64,000 bases of DNA from Megascapheus bottae. Taxonomy: Eukaryota > Chordata > Mammalia > Rodentia > Geomyidae. This document shows positions 55,541 through 64,000 of the stretch, one piece after another. A model generated the notes under the pieces. It had not been told where the DNA came from. It ran no database searches and worked only from the letters and a program-made list of their open reading frames with translations. Every line of letters begins with the position of its first letter. Position 1 is the first letter of the stretch. A program made the position numbers and the translations under genes. Where the stretch lies: positions 2,436,257 through 2,500,256 of the forward strand of contig JANJXV010000040.1 in NCBI GenBank assembly GCA_024803745.1, given 5' to 3'.

Positions 55541-58500
55541 GTGAGGGGAGCCGGGTCGGCGGGGTGGAGGTGAGGGGAGCCGGGGTCGGCGGGGTGGAGG
55601 TGAGGGGAGCCGGGGTCGGCGGGGTGGAGGTGAGGGGAGCCGGGGTCGGCTTCCTGGAGGTGAGGGGAGCCGGGGTCGGCGGGGTGGAGGTGAGGGGAGC
55701 CGGGGTCGGCTTCCTGGAGGTGAGGGGAGCCGGGGTCGGCGGGGTGGAGGTGAGGGGAGCCGGGGTCGGCTTCCTGGAGGTGAGGGGAGCCGGGGTCGGC
55801 GGGGTGGAGGTGAGGGGAGCCGGGGTCGGCTTCCTGGAGGTGAGGGGAGCCGGGGTCGGCGGGGTGGAGGTGAGGGGAGCCGGGGTCGGCTTCCTGGAGG
55901 TGAGGGGAGCCGGGGTCGGCGGGGTGGAGGTGAGGGGAGCCGGGGTCGGCTTCCTGGAGGTGAGGGGAGCCGGGGTCGGCGGGGTGGAGGTGAGGGGAGC
56001 CGGGGTCGGCGGGGTGGAGGTGAGGGGAGCCGGGGTCGGCTTCCTGGAGGTGAGGGGAGCCGGGGTCGGCGGGGTGGAGGTGAGGGGAGCCGGGGTCGGC
56101 TTCCTGGAGGTGAGGGGAGCCGGGGTCGGCGGGGTGGAGGTGAGGGGAGCCGGGGTCGGCGGGGTGGAGGTGAGGGGAGCCGGGGTCGGCGGGGTGGAGG
56201 TGAGGGGAGCCGGGGTCGGCGGGGTGGAGGTGAGGGGAGCCGGGGTCGGCGGGGTGGAGGTGAGGGGAGCCGGGGTCGGCTTCCTGGAGGTGAGGGGAGC
56301 CGGGGTCGGCGGGGTGGAGGTGAGGGGAGCCGGGGTCGGCTTCCTGGAGGTGAGGGGAGCCGGGGTCGGCGGGGTGGAGGTGAGGGGAGCCGGGGTCGGC
56401 TTCCTGGAGGTGAGGGGAGCCGGGGTCGGCGGGGTGGAGGTGAGGGGAGCCGGGGTCGGCTTCCTGGAGGTGAGGGGAGCCGGGGTCGGCGGGGTGGAGG
56501 TGAGGGGAGCCGGGGTCGGCGGGGTGGAGGTGAGGGGAGCCGGGGTCGGCTTCCTGGAGGTGAGGGGAGCCGGGGTCGGCGGGGTGGAGGTGAGGGGAGC
56601 CGGGGTCGGCTTCCTGGAGGTGAGGGGAGCCGGGGTCGGCGTCCTGGAGGTGAGGGGAGCCGGGGTCGGCGTCCTGGAGGTGAGGAGAGCCGGGGTCGGC
56701 GGGGTGGAGGTGAGGGGAGCCGGGGTCGGCGTCCTGGAGGTGAGGGGAGCCGGGGTCGGCGGGGTGGAGGTGAGGGGAGCCGGGGTCGGCGTCCTGGAGG
56801 TGAGGGGAGCCGGGGTCGGCGGGGTGGAGGTGAGGGGAGCCGGGGTCGGCGGGGTGGAGGTGAGGGGAGCCGGGGTCGGCGTCCTGGAGGTGAGGGGAGC
56901 CGGAGTCGGCGGGGTGGAGGTGAGGGGAGCCGGGGTCGGCGGGGTGGAGGTGAGGGGAGCCGGGGTCGGCGGGGTGGAGGTGAGGGGAGCCGGGGTCGGC
57001 GTCCTGGAGGTGAGGGGAGCCGGGGTCGGCGTCCTGGAGGTGAGGGGAGCTGGGGTCAGCAGGGAGGAGGTGAGGGGAGCCGGGGTCGGCGTTCTGGAGG
57101 TGAGGGGAGCCAGGGGTCAGCAGGGAGGAGGTGAGGGGAGCCGGGGTCGGCGTCCTGGAGGTGAGGGGAGCCGGGGTCGGCGGGGTGGAGGTGAGGGGAG
57201 CCGGGGTCGGCGTCCTGGAGGTGAGGGGAGCCGGGGTCGGCGTCCTGGAGGTGAGGGGAGCCGGGGTCGGCGGGGTGGAGGTGAGGGGAGCCGGGGTCAG
57301 CGGGGTGGAGGTGAGGGTCGGCGTTCTGGAGGTGAGGGGAGCCAGGGGTCAGCAGGGAGGAGGTGAGGGGAGCCGGGGTCGGCGTCCTGGAGGTGAGGGG
57401 AGCCGGGGTCGGCGTCCTGGAGGTGAGGGGAGCCGGGGTCGGCGGGGTGGAGGTGAGGGGAGCCGGGGTCGGCGTCCTGGAGGTGAGGGGAGCCGGGGTC
57501 GGCGGGGTGGAGGTGAGGGGAGCCGGGGTCGGCGGGGTGGAGGTGAGGGGAGCCGGGGTCGGCGTCCTGGAGGTGAGGGGAGCCGGAGTCGGCGGGGTGG
57601 AGGTGAGGGGAGCCGGGGTCGGCGGGGTGGAGGTGAGGGGAGCTGGGGTCGGCGTCCTGGAGGTGAGGGGAGCCGGGGTCGGCGTCCTGGAGGTGAGGGG
57701 AGCCGGGGTCGGCGGGGTAGAGGTGAGGGGAGCCGGGGTCGGCGGGGTGGAGGTGAGGGGAGCCGGGGTCGGCGTCCTGGAGGTGAGGGGAGCCGGGGTC
57801 AGCAGGGAGGAGGTGAGGGGAGCCGGGGTCGGCGGGGTGGAGGTGAGGGGAGCCGGGGTCGGCGGGGTGGAGGTGAGGGTCGGCGGGGTGGAGGTGAGGG
57901 GAGCCGGGGTCGGCGTCCTGGAGGTGAGGGGAGCTGGGGTCAGCAGGGAGGAGGTGAGGGGAGCCGGGGTCGGCGTCCTGGAGGTGAGGGGAGCCGGGGT
58001 CGGCGTCCTGGAGGTGAGGGGAGCCGGGGTCGGCGGGGTGGAGGTGAGGGGAGCCGGGGTCGGCGTCCTGGAGGTGAGGGGAGCCGGGGTCGGCGGGGTG
58101 GAGGTGAGGGGAGCCGGGGTCGGCGTCCTGGAGGTGAGGGGAGCCGGGGTCGGCGGGGTGGAGGTGAGGGGAGCCGGGGTCGGCGGGGTGGAGGTGAGGG
58201 GGGCCCGGGGTCGGCGTCCTGGAGGTGAGGGGAGCCGGGGTCGGCGGGGTGGAGGTGAGGGGAGCCGGGGTCGGCGGGGTGGAGGTGAGGGGGGCCGGGG
58301 TCGGCAGGGTGGAGGTGAGGGGAGCCGGAGTCGGCGGGGTGGAGGTGAGGGGAGCCAGGGTCGGCGTCCTGGAGGTGAGGGGAGCCGGGGTCGGCGGGGT
58401 GGAGGTGAGGGGAGCCGGGGTCGGCGGGGTGGAGGTGAGGGGGGCCGGGGTCGGCAGGGTGGAGGTGAAGGGAGCCGGAGTCGGCGGGGTGGAGGTGAGG

Positions 58501-59430
58501 GGAGCCAGGGTCGGCGTCCTGGAGGTGAGGGGAGCCGGGGTCAGCAGGGAGGAGGTGAGGGGAGCCGGGGTCGGCGTCCTGGAGGTGAGGGGAGCCGGGG
58601 TCGGCGGGGTGGAGGTGAGGGGAGCCGGGGTCGGCGGGGAGGAGGTGAGGGGAGCCAGGGTCTGCGTCCTGGAGGTGAGGGGATCCCGGGGTCGGCGTCC
58701 TGGAGGTGAGGGGAGCCGGGGTCGGCGGGGAGGAGGTGAGGGGAGCCGGGGTCAGCAGGGAGGAGGTGAGGGGAGCCGGGGTCGGCCGGGTGGAGGTGAG
58801 GGGAGCCGGGGTCAGCAGGGAGGAGGTGAGGGGAGCCGGGGTCGGCGGGGTGGAGGTGAGGGGAGCCGGGGTCAGCAGGGAGGAGGTGAGGGGAGCCTGG
58901 GGTCGGCGGGGTAGAGGTGAGGGGAGCCGGGGTCGGCGGGGTGGAGGTGAGGGGAGCCGGGGTCGGCGTCCTGGAGGTGAGGGGAGCTGGGGTCGGCGTC
59001 CTGGAGGTGAGGGGAGCCGGGGTCGGCGGGGAGGAGGTGAGGGGAGCCGGGGTCGGCGGGGAGGAGGTGAGGGGAGCCGGGGTCGGCCGGGTGGAGGTGA
59101 GGGTCGGCGGGGTGGAGGTGAGGGGAGCCGGGGTCAGCAGGGAGGAGGTGAGGGGAGCCGGGGTCGGCGTTCTGGAGATGAGGGGAGCTGGGGTCGGCGG
59201 GGTGGAGGTGAGGGGAGCCCGGGGTCGGTGGGGTGGAGGTGAGGGGAGCTGGGGTCGGCGGGGTGGAGGTGAGGGGAGCCCGGGGTCGGTGGGGTGGAGG
59301 TGAGGGGAGCCGGGGTCGGCGTCCTGGAGGTGAGGGGGGCCCGGGGTCGGCGTCCTGGAGGTGAGGGGAGCCCGGGGTCGGCGTCCTGGAGGTGAGGGGG
59401 GCCCCCCAGGGTCGGCGTCCGGGAGGTGAG
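55541..59430 (+). repeat. Giant 30-bp G-rich minisatellite with splice-donor motif
   Basis: About 130 copies of GTGAGGGGAGCCGGGGTCGG plus C and a 9-bp variable end: GGGGTGGAG, TTCCTGGAG, GTCCTGGAG or (A)GGGAGGAG types. Each junction of units reads GAG|GTGAGG, a near-consensus 5' splice site. Four runs of G per unit form a quadruplex-type pattern. From 55,561 to about 57,060 the copies keep exact 30-bp register over 1.5 kb; later copies drift by indels and shorter units. The first unit abuts the candidate exon end. Open frames over 1,000 codons are repeat artefacts. Confidence 0.98.
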
Positions 59431-60167
59431 GGCCCGAGATGTCCTGCAGGGAATTGTGATAGGTGTGAGGTGGGTTTCTCGCGCTCACGTAGTTTTTTTA
59501 GTGGGGTGGTGGTTGTGGTTTTTCTCTGGTGTTAACCTGGTTTTACCAGGCGTCGACCTCTGAAAACAGCCTTTGAAGAAGTCACGTAAACTTCAGGGAA
59601 GTCGGTGATCACACTTAAAAATTAGGGGGCGGATCGTTGTCCCCAGTGAAGTGTTACACTCCTTCAGCTCAGAAGTTGTATGTTTGGACATGATGCTCCT
59701 TTCCACGGCCCTGCTACCCCCAGGACCGCAAAGTCAGGTCTCCCTAGGGCTGGGAGCCCTCTTCCTAGCTTAAAGCTGTGATCAACTGGCCCCGAACTCA
59801 GGGCCTCAGTCTTGAGCTGGACTCCTAGCTCTAAAAAGAAAAAAGTTGTAAAGTTTGAACTTCACTGCAGACTCTTTCACTGTTGGAGATCATTCTTGTG
59901 TTCCTCGTTTCTCTTATGAACCTGTCACGGTGTTGATCTGTAAACAGATGATTTCGCCCATGGCAAGAGTGGTAGATAAGGGTGGCAGCCAGTTGGCAGT
60001 GCGTTATGAAATCTGTGAAAAGTTCAAATCTGTTGAAACAGGAGAGGATCTTTGCTCCTGACTTCTATTTATGACTCAACTTTGGACTAGCTAATAGCAG
60101 TTAGCAGCAGATTTCATACTTCTGGGTCTTTGGGACAAGAGATTGTTAATTTTTAAGATGCCTTTCT

Positions 60168-60410
60168 GACTGGGCGCGGTGGTTCACCCCTGTCATCCTA
60201 GCTGCCCAGGAAGCTGAGATCTGAGGACCATGGTTCAAAGCCAGCCTGGGCACTATAGACCTGAGAGTCTTATTTCCAATTAATCACTAGAAAATGGGAA
60301 GTGGGGCTGTGGCTCAAGCGGTAGGGCGGTCGCCTTGAGCTGAAGAGCTCAGGGGCAGTGCCCAGGCCCAGAGTTCAAGCCCCATGGCCCCCCTTCCCCC
60401 CTCAAAATAT
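60168..60410 (+). mobile_element. B1-headed dimeric SINE, near complete
   Basis: CTGGGCGCGGTGGTTCACCC head, B1 body, right monomer TGTGGCTCAAGCGGTAGGGC, and CAGAGTTCAAGCCCCATGGC end. Confidence 0.92.
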
Positions 60411-60599
60411 TTTTCTATCCCTGCTCATGTCTTCTTGCTCATCTTGTGAATTGATACAGGAATAGAGTCATCAAATGGTATCAATTTAGTTGGTGTACGT
60501 TATTATAAATGTTTGTCTTCCTACATGTAAATAGTTGTATTTCAAACCATTCTTCAGGCGAGATCCTGTATACTAGTTATTCTGTGTGTGTGTGTGGTG

Positions 60600-60815
60600 T
60601 ATGTTCTGGAGTTTGAACTCTAGGATAACTCAAGTTAGCAGCTCAAGGCTACCCCTCGACCCCTTGAGACACAGCATTACTTCAGGCTTTTTGGTGGGTA
60701 ATTGAAGATGAGGAGTTTCACAGACTTTTCTTACCTAGGCTGGCTTCGAACCACAGTCCATACATCTCAGTCTCATGAGTAGCTAGGATTACAGATGTAA
60801 GTCTCTGCCCGGCTG
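60600..60815 (-). mobile_element. B1-headed dimeric SINE, old
   Basis: Inverted: TCTGGAGTTTGAACTCTAGG to AGCTAGGATTACAGATGTAA. Confidence 0.8.
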
Positions 60816-61159
60816 CTGCTTGCTTTTGTAAATAACATTTTTATTAGAACATGGCTGCATGTGTGTTTAGGTATCACCCACGTCTGCTATTGTGTTACAT
60901 ATTCAGGCGGTGAGGCTGTGACAGACTCACTTGGCCTGGATAAATGTTTTACTGTTGAGCCCTCTGGAGAAAAATGTAACACGTCTATTAAAGACTAATG
61001 CATTTTCAAGGTGACACTTATCACTTAGGAGGCAGAACGATCCAGAGTTCAAGGCTAGTCAGAGTTATTCCCTCTTTTAAAAAAAGAGGGGTGTTTATGC
61101 TGTTGTATAAAGTTCAAACAAGTCAGGAAAGGGTTTTGTTTTTTTTTCTTTTCCTTTGA

Positions 61160-61379
61160 TCAGTGGTGGGATTTAACTCTGGGCCTGGGCGTTGTCCCTG
61201 AGCTCTTCAGCTCATGGCTACCACCCTACCCCTTGAAGCCATAGCACCACTTCTGGTTTTCTTGTGGGGAATTGGAGATAAGAGTCTCACAACGTTAGTG
61301 CCCTGGCTTTGAACCAGGCTCCTCAGATCTCAGCCTCCTGAGTAGCTAGGGTTACAGGTGTGAGCCATCGCGCCCAGCT

Positions 61380-61380
<1 letters not shown>
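61160..61380 (-). mobile_element. B1-headed dimeric SINE
   Basis: Inverted: TTAACTCTGGGCCTGGGCGT to GAGCCATCGCGCCCAGC. Confidence 0.9.

Positions 61381-61382
<2 letters not shown>

Positions 61383-61412
<30 letters not shown>
61383..61412 (+). repeat. (TA)n microsatellite
   Basis: TTTTTATATATATATATATA run, followed by the T-tail of the next SINE. Confidence 0.9.
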
Positions 61413-61430
<18 letters not shown>

Positions 61431-61613
61431 GCCAGTCCTGGGCTTGAGCTCAGGGCCTGAACACTGTCCTTGGACTTTCTCAAGGCTAGAGCTCTACCAC
61501 TTGAGCCTCAGCACCACTTCCGGCTTTTTCTAAGTATGTGGTAGCAAGGAATCGAACCCGGGTCTTTGTGCATGCTAGGCAAGCACTTTAACCACTAGGT
61601 CAAACTCCCAGCC
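61413..61613 (-). mobile_element. IDL-Geo SINE, full length
   Basis: Inverted full dimer. The flanks share TATTTTTATAT (near 61,382 and 61,615), probably a target duplication. Confidence 0.92.
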
Positions 61614-61679
61614 CCTATTTTTATATTCTTCAGAAAAAGTATTATTGTTGTTATTTTATTACTCTTCTGATTTTCTCTC

Positions 61680-61763
61680 CTGTTTATGTGGTGCTGAGGA
61701 ATCGAACTTAGGGCTTCATGCATGCTAGGCAAGCACTCTACCACTAAGCCACATTTTCAGCCC
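61680..61763 (-). mobile_element. ID-like monomer
   Basis: Inverted: GGTGCTGAGGAATCGAACTT to AGCCACATTTTCAGCCC. Only the tRNA-like half. Confidence 0.8.
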
Positions 61764-63324
61764 AAATAGCTATTTTCCCCCCTGTACTTTTCTGATTTCT
61801 TATGGTACTGGGGATTGAATCCAGAGCCTTGTGCGTGTAGGCAAGTGTTTTGCTAGTTGAGGAACATTTCTCTCTTCCTGTTTTCTAGCGTTACTAGCTT
61901 TTGAACTCAGGGTCTCCAGAGTACCAGGCAGGTGTTCTAGTATTTGAGCCACACCCTGAATGTGTTTCTTTTTCCAGCCTTTTCAGTGGCTAGCCTTATC
62001 TCCTTGTCAGTTTAGCCCCTCCCTCTGCCTGTCCTCCACCCCCATTCCTCCTCCCCTCTTTCCACATCACTCAGGCTGTCCTGGAACCTGAGACCATTCA
62101 GCCTGTGCCTTCGCGCCTGCCCCACCTGAGGGCCTTTTATGGAGGCTGTTCTCAAGATTAAGGTGCTTCTTCCATCGTTTCAGTGCATGGGCTCTAACGA
62201 ACCAACTTAGGGGCAGTTGTTTTTTCCCCTTAGTTGGACTTCGTCGATTTTTCTGGGAATCTTTGAGCAGCTGTGGCTCGTGGCTCCTCCCTGGACGCTG
62301 CTGAGCTGAGCTCGGCCCCGCCTCCTAAGCAGGCGGGGTTACAGTGGCGTGCCACCCTACCCCGAGCTTTATAAAGGTTTCAGCTTTAGAGGTTTGTGTC
62401 AAGTCCTCGGGCGCATGAGTGAGATGTAAGTGCCCCATGTGTGTCCTCCTTTAACTTTGGGGGTGTTGCTCGCCCAGCATTCGGTCCTGGGCTGTGGCAC
62501 TTGCAGGCCTGACTGCTGCCTTGGACGTTTTGTCTTCAGGTTCCCAGAGGCTCTCCTGTTGGTCTCTCTCTTCCCCCCATTTTCCTATAGCATCACCGGG
62601 CTTTGATGGCCCTGGCTTGTAACCCCGGCCCTTGAGAGGCTGAGCCAGGGACACGTGGAGACTGTGTCCCCCAAACAGACAACAACAGCAAACCCAGGGA
62701 AGGCGGTGAGTCAGTGCTGGTGTCCTTAGGGAGACCTGCCATTGTGATTGGGTAGAGCAGTCTGGGTTCTTCCCTGCTGTTTCTTCTGTGGAGACCCGAG
62801 CACTGCTGTGTGCCGGCCCCTCACACGGGTGGGTGGAAGTTCACGGGGGTGGGCGGCTTTGTGACCTACGTGTTTCAATTACGAGAAGATCCAGAATGGA
62901 GACCTCGCCTCAGAAAGGCGGCCCTTCACCCCTGGGCCACCTCGATCTGGCTCTCGGCCGGGCTTCCTGGGGAGCTCAACGGGCAGGCCAGCGGGGCTGC
63001 TCTAGGAGATTCCGGAGCTTGCTGGCTGTGTGGCTGCTGACCAGGCCTGCGGAGAGCAGTTCTCAGGAAAGTGACACCCCTGGCTGATGCCAGCCTGCCT
63101 CTGCTGTGGTGTGGAATCCTGCTGGATGCCCCCAGAATAGCCCTTGGCAGTGTGGGAAGGCGGTGTCATCTTGGCTTGTAGTAATGGTTTTTTTTTGTTG
63201 TTTTTAAATGAATGTTTGTGAATAGCCTTTCATGTCAGTACATCTGCATCTACTTTTTCTTTTCTCTATTTTGACTTTATCATTGCTTTGCCTGAGAGGT
63301 ATATCCCTAGCCTTTGATCTTTTG

Positions 63325-63497
63325 TTGTTGTGTGGTTTGAACTCTGGGCCTGGGTGCTGTCCCTGAGCTCTTCAGCTCAAGGCTACTGCCCTACCCTTGA
63401 GCCAAGCCCCACTTCCCTGTTTTCTAGAGGTTAACTGGAAATAAGTCTCAGGTCCTGAGTAGTTAGGATTACAGGCGTGAGCCACCGCGCCCGGCTT
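63325..63497 (-). mobile_element. B1-headed dimeric SINE, deleted in B1
   Basis: Inverted: TTTGAACTCTGGGCCTGGGT to GTGAGCCACCGCGCCCGGC. Confidence 0.87.
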
Positions 63498-63794
63498 CTG
63501 TGTTTTTTTTGGGTGGGGGGGAGTTGCCGAAGCAGTGTCTTCGTACAGTGTCTTTGAAATTGGGCTTACTCTGGGAGCTGGCCTAGAACAGTTCATCATT
63601 TTACCTTAGATCCCCTAGTACTGGGATTACAGACATGAACCACCGTGTCTGGCTCCCTCTTAACATCTAGTCACAGAATAGATGAGCTTAATTCTTTATT
63701 TTTATTTTTCAGTTTTTAAAAAGGATTATACAGGAACTTAGAGGTTGACATGTCCATTTACATGTGTGTGTGCGTGCATGTATGTGCGTGCTTG

Positions 63795-64000
63795 TGCACA
63801 CATGAATACTGAGGCTTGCACACAGGGCCTTGCCCTCCTGCCTGATTTCTTTGTACCTAGCTGGCACTCTACCACTTACGCCATGCCTTCAGTTTCCATT
63901 TTTGCAGCTTAGTTGGAGATAGGAGTCTCCCTGATTGGTCTACCTGAATCTGGATCCTCAAATCCCCTGCCTCCCCCACTTGAGTGCTGGGATTGTAGGT
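63795..64000 (-). mobile_element. B1-headed SINE, old, cut by the window end
   Basis: Inverted: GCACTCTACCACTTACGCC and a B1 part reaching the last base. Confidence 0.7.

Larger units (their letters stand above)
54881..55560 (+). promoter_or_regulatory. CpG-island promoter with noncoding first exon
   Basis: The island has CpG-rich sequence and a set of promoter motifs in order: ZNF143-type ACTACAACTCCCAGGATGC (55,162-55,180), an ETS-like CTTCCTGT (near 55,213), GCGCCTGCGC (55,231-55,240, NRF1-like), an inverted CCAAT (ATTGG 55,256-55,260) and a CRE TGACGTCA (55,280-55,287). Transcription to the right is suggested by two donors: TCG|GTGAGG (GT at 55,499) and GAG|GTGAGG (GT at 55,541). The exon has no convincing start codon. 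Synteny after FBXL14 makes WNT5B or ADIPOR2 first-exon candidates; neither is shown by sequence. Confidence 0.75.
59431..64000 (+). other. Presumed first intron downstream of the 55 kb promoter
   Basis: No exon is recognised. It contains SINEs at 60,168-60,410, 60,600-60,815, 61,160-61,380, 61,413-61,613, 61,680-61,763, 63,325-63,497 and 63,795-64,000, and a (TA)n tract at 61,383-61,412. The 68-codon frame at 59,855 shows no family resemblance. Confidence 0.5.

Noticed and set aside
53038..57366. A 1,442-codon + strand open frame running across both arrays and the promoter
   Set aside because: It is open only because the repeat units are multiples of three and stop-free. It has no family resemblance and crosses a CpG-island promoter.
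55541..59430. CRISPR-like or satellite-encoded array
   Set aside because: There are no unique spacers; adjacent repeats abut directly. It is a eukaryotic minisatellite.
59855..60061. A 68-codon frame downstream of the 30-bp array
   Set aside because: No recognisable family, no upstream acceptor that I could support, and a length compatible with chance.

Overview
This is a stretch of mammalian nuclear DNA, most likely from a geomyoid rodent (kangaroo rat, pocket mouse or pocket gopher). The best clue is the dominant SINE. It is a dimer whose tRNA-like left half carries a GGTTCGATTCC-type box B and whose right half has a distinctive tail, matching my memory of IDL-Geo, a SINE described as restricted to Geomyoidea. 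The sequence also has introns with GT/AG junctions, CpG-island promoters, poly(A) signals and many B1-related SINEs. The genus is inference.

Layout. (1) Positions 1 to about 28,210 hold the 3' end of ERC1 (ELKS/CAST family) on the + strand. Seven spliced coding exons give the last ~332 residues of the long form. An extra terminal exon at 22,871-22,897 encodes the alternative ending DEEEGIWA, a PDZ-binding tail. A 3' UTR of about 1.5 kb ends near an ATTAAA signal at 28,188. (2) At about 30,490-30,960 there is an orphan CpG island with a strong + strand splice donor, followed by a ~1 kb C-rich minisatellite. (3) FBXL14 lies on the - strand at 38,761-39,963: one intact 400-codon exon (F-box plus leucine-rich repeats), with a 3' UTR running down to a poly(A) signal at 37,715-37,720. 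Its CpG-island promoter has tandem NRF1-like cassettes (40,550-40,890) and a further minisatellite upstream (41,333-42,243). (4) From 42.2 to 51.6 kb the DNA is intergenic and SINE-rich, with no gene I can support. (5) At 54.9-55.56 kb there is a CpG-island promoter with ZNF143-type, CRE, CCAAT and NRF1-like motifs and a noncoding first exon on the + strand. It sits between two giant minisatellites: a 27-bp pyrimidine-rich array upstream (about 51,655-54,770) and a 30-bp G-rich array downstream (55,541-59,430). (6) From 59.4 to 64 kb the sequence looks like intron, with SINEs.

The ERC1(+) then FBXL14(-) order matches human 12p13.33, where WNT5B and then ADIPOR2 follow. The 55 kb promoter is therefore a candidate noncoding first exon of one of those, but no coding sequence proves it. 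The genes do not form a functional unit: ERC1 is a presynaptic and cortical scaffold, and FBXL14 is a ubiquitin-ligase substrate receptor.

The most notable feature is the 55 kb promoter. Every ~30 bp for almost 4 kb downstream of the first exon, the array repeats a near-consensus 5' splice site (GAG|GTGAGG) and a G-quadruplex-type G pattern. The upstream array has the opposite strand bias, so the GC and purine skew flips at the promoter. The long open frames across the arrays come from repeat units divisible by three and are not gene evidence.
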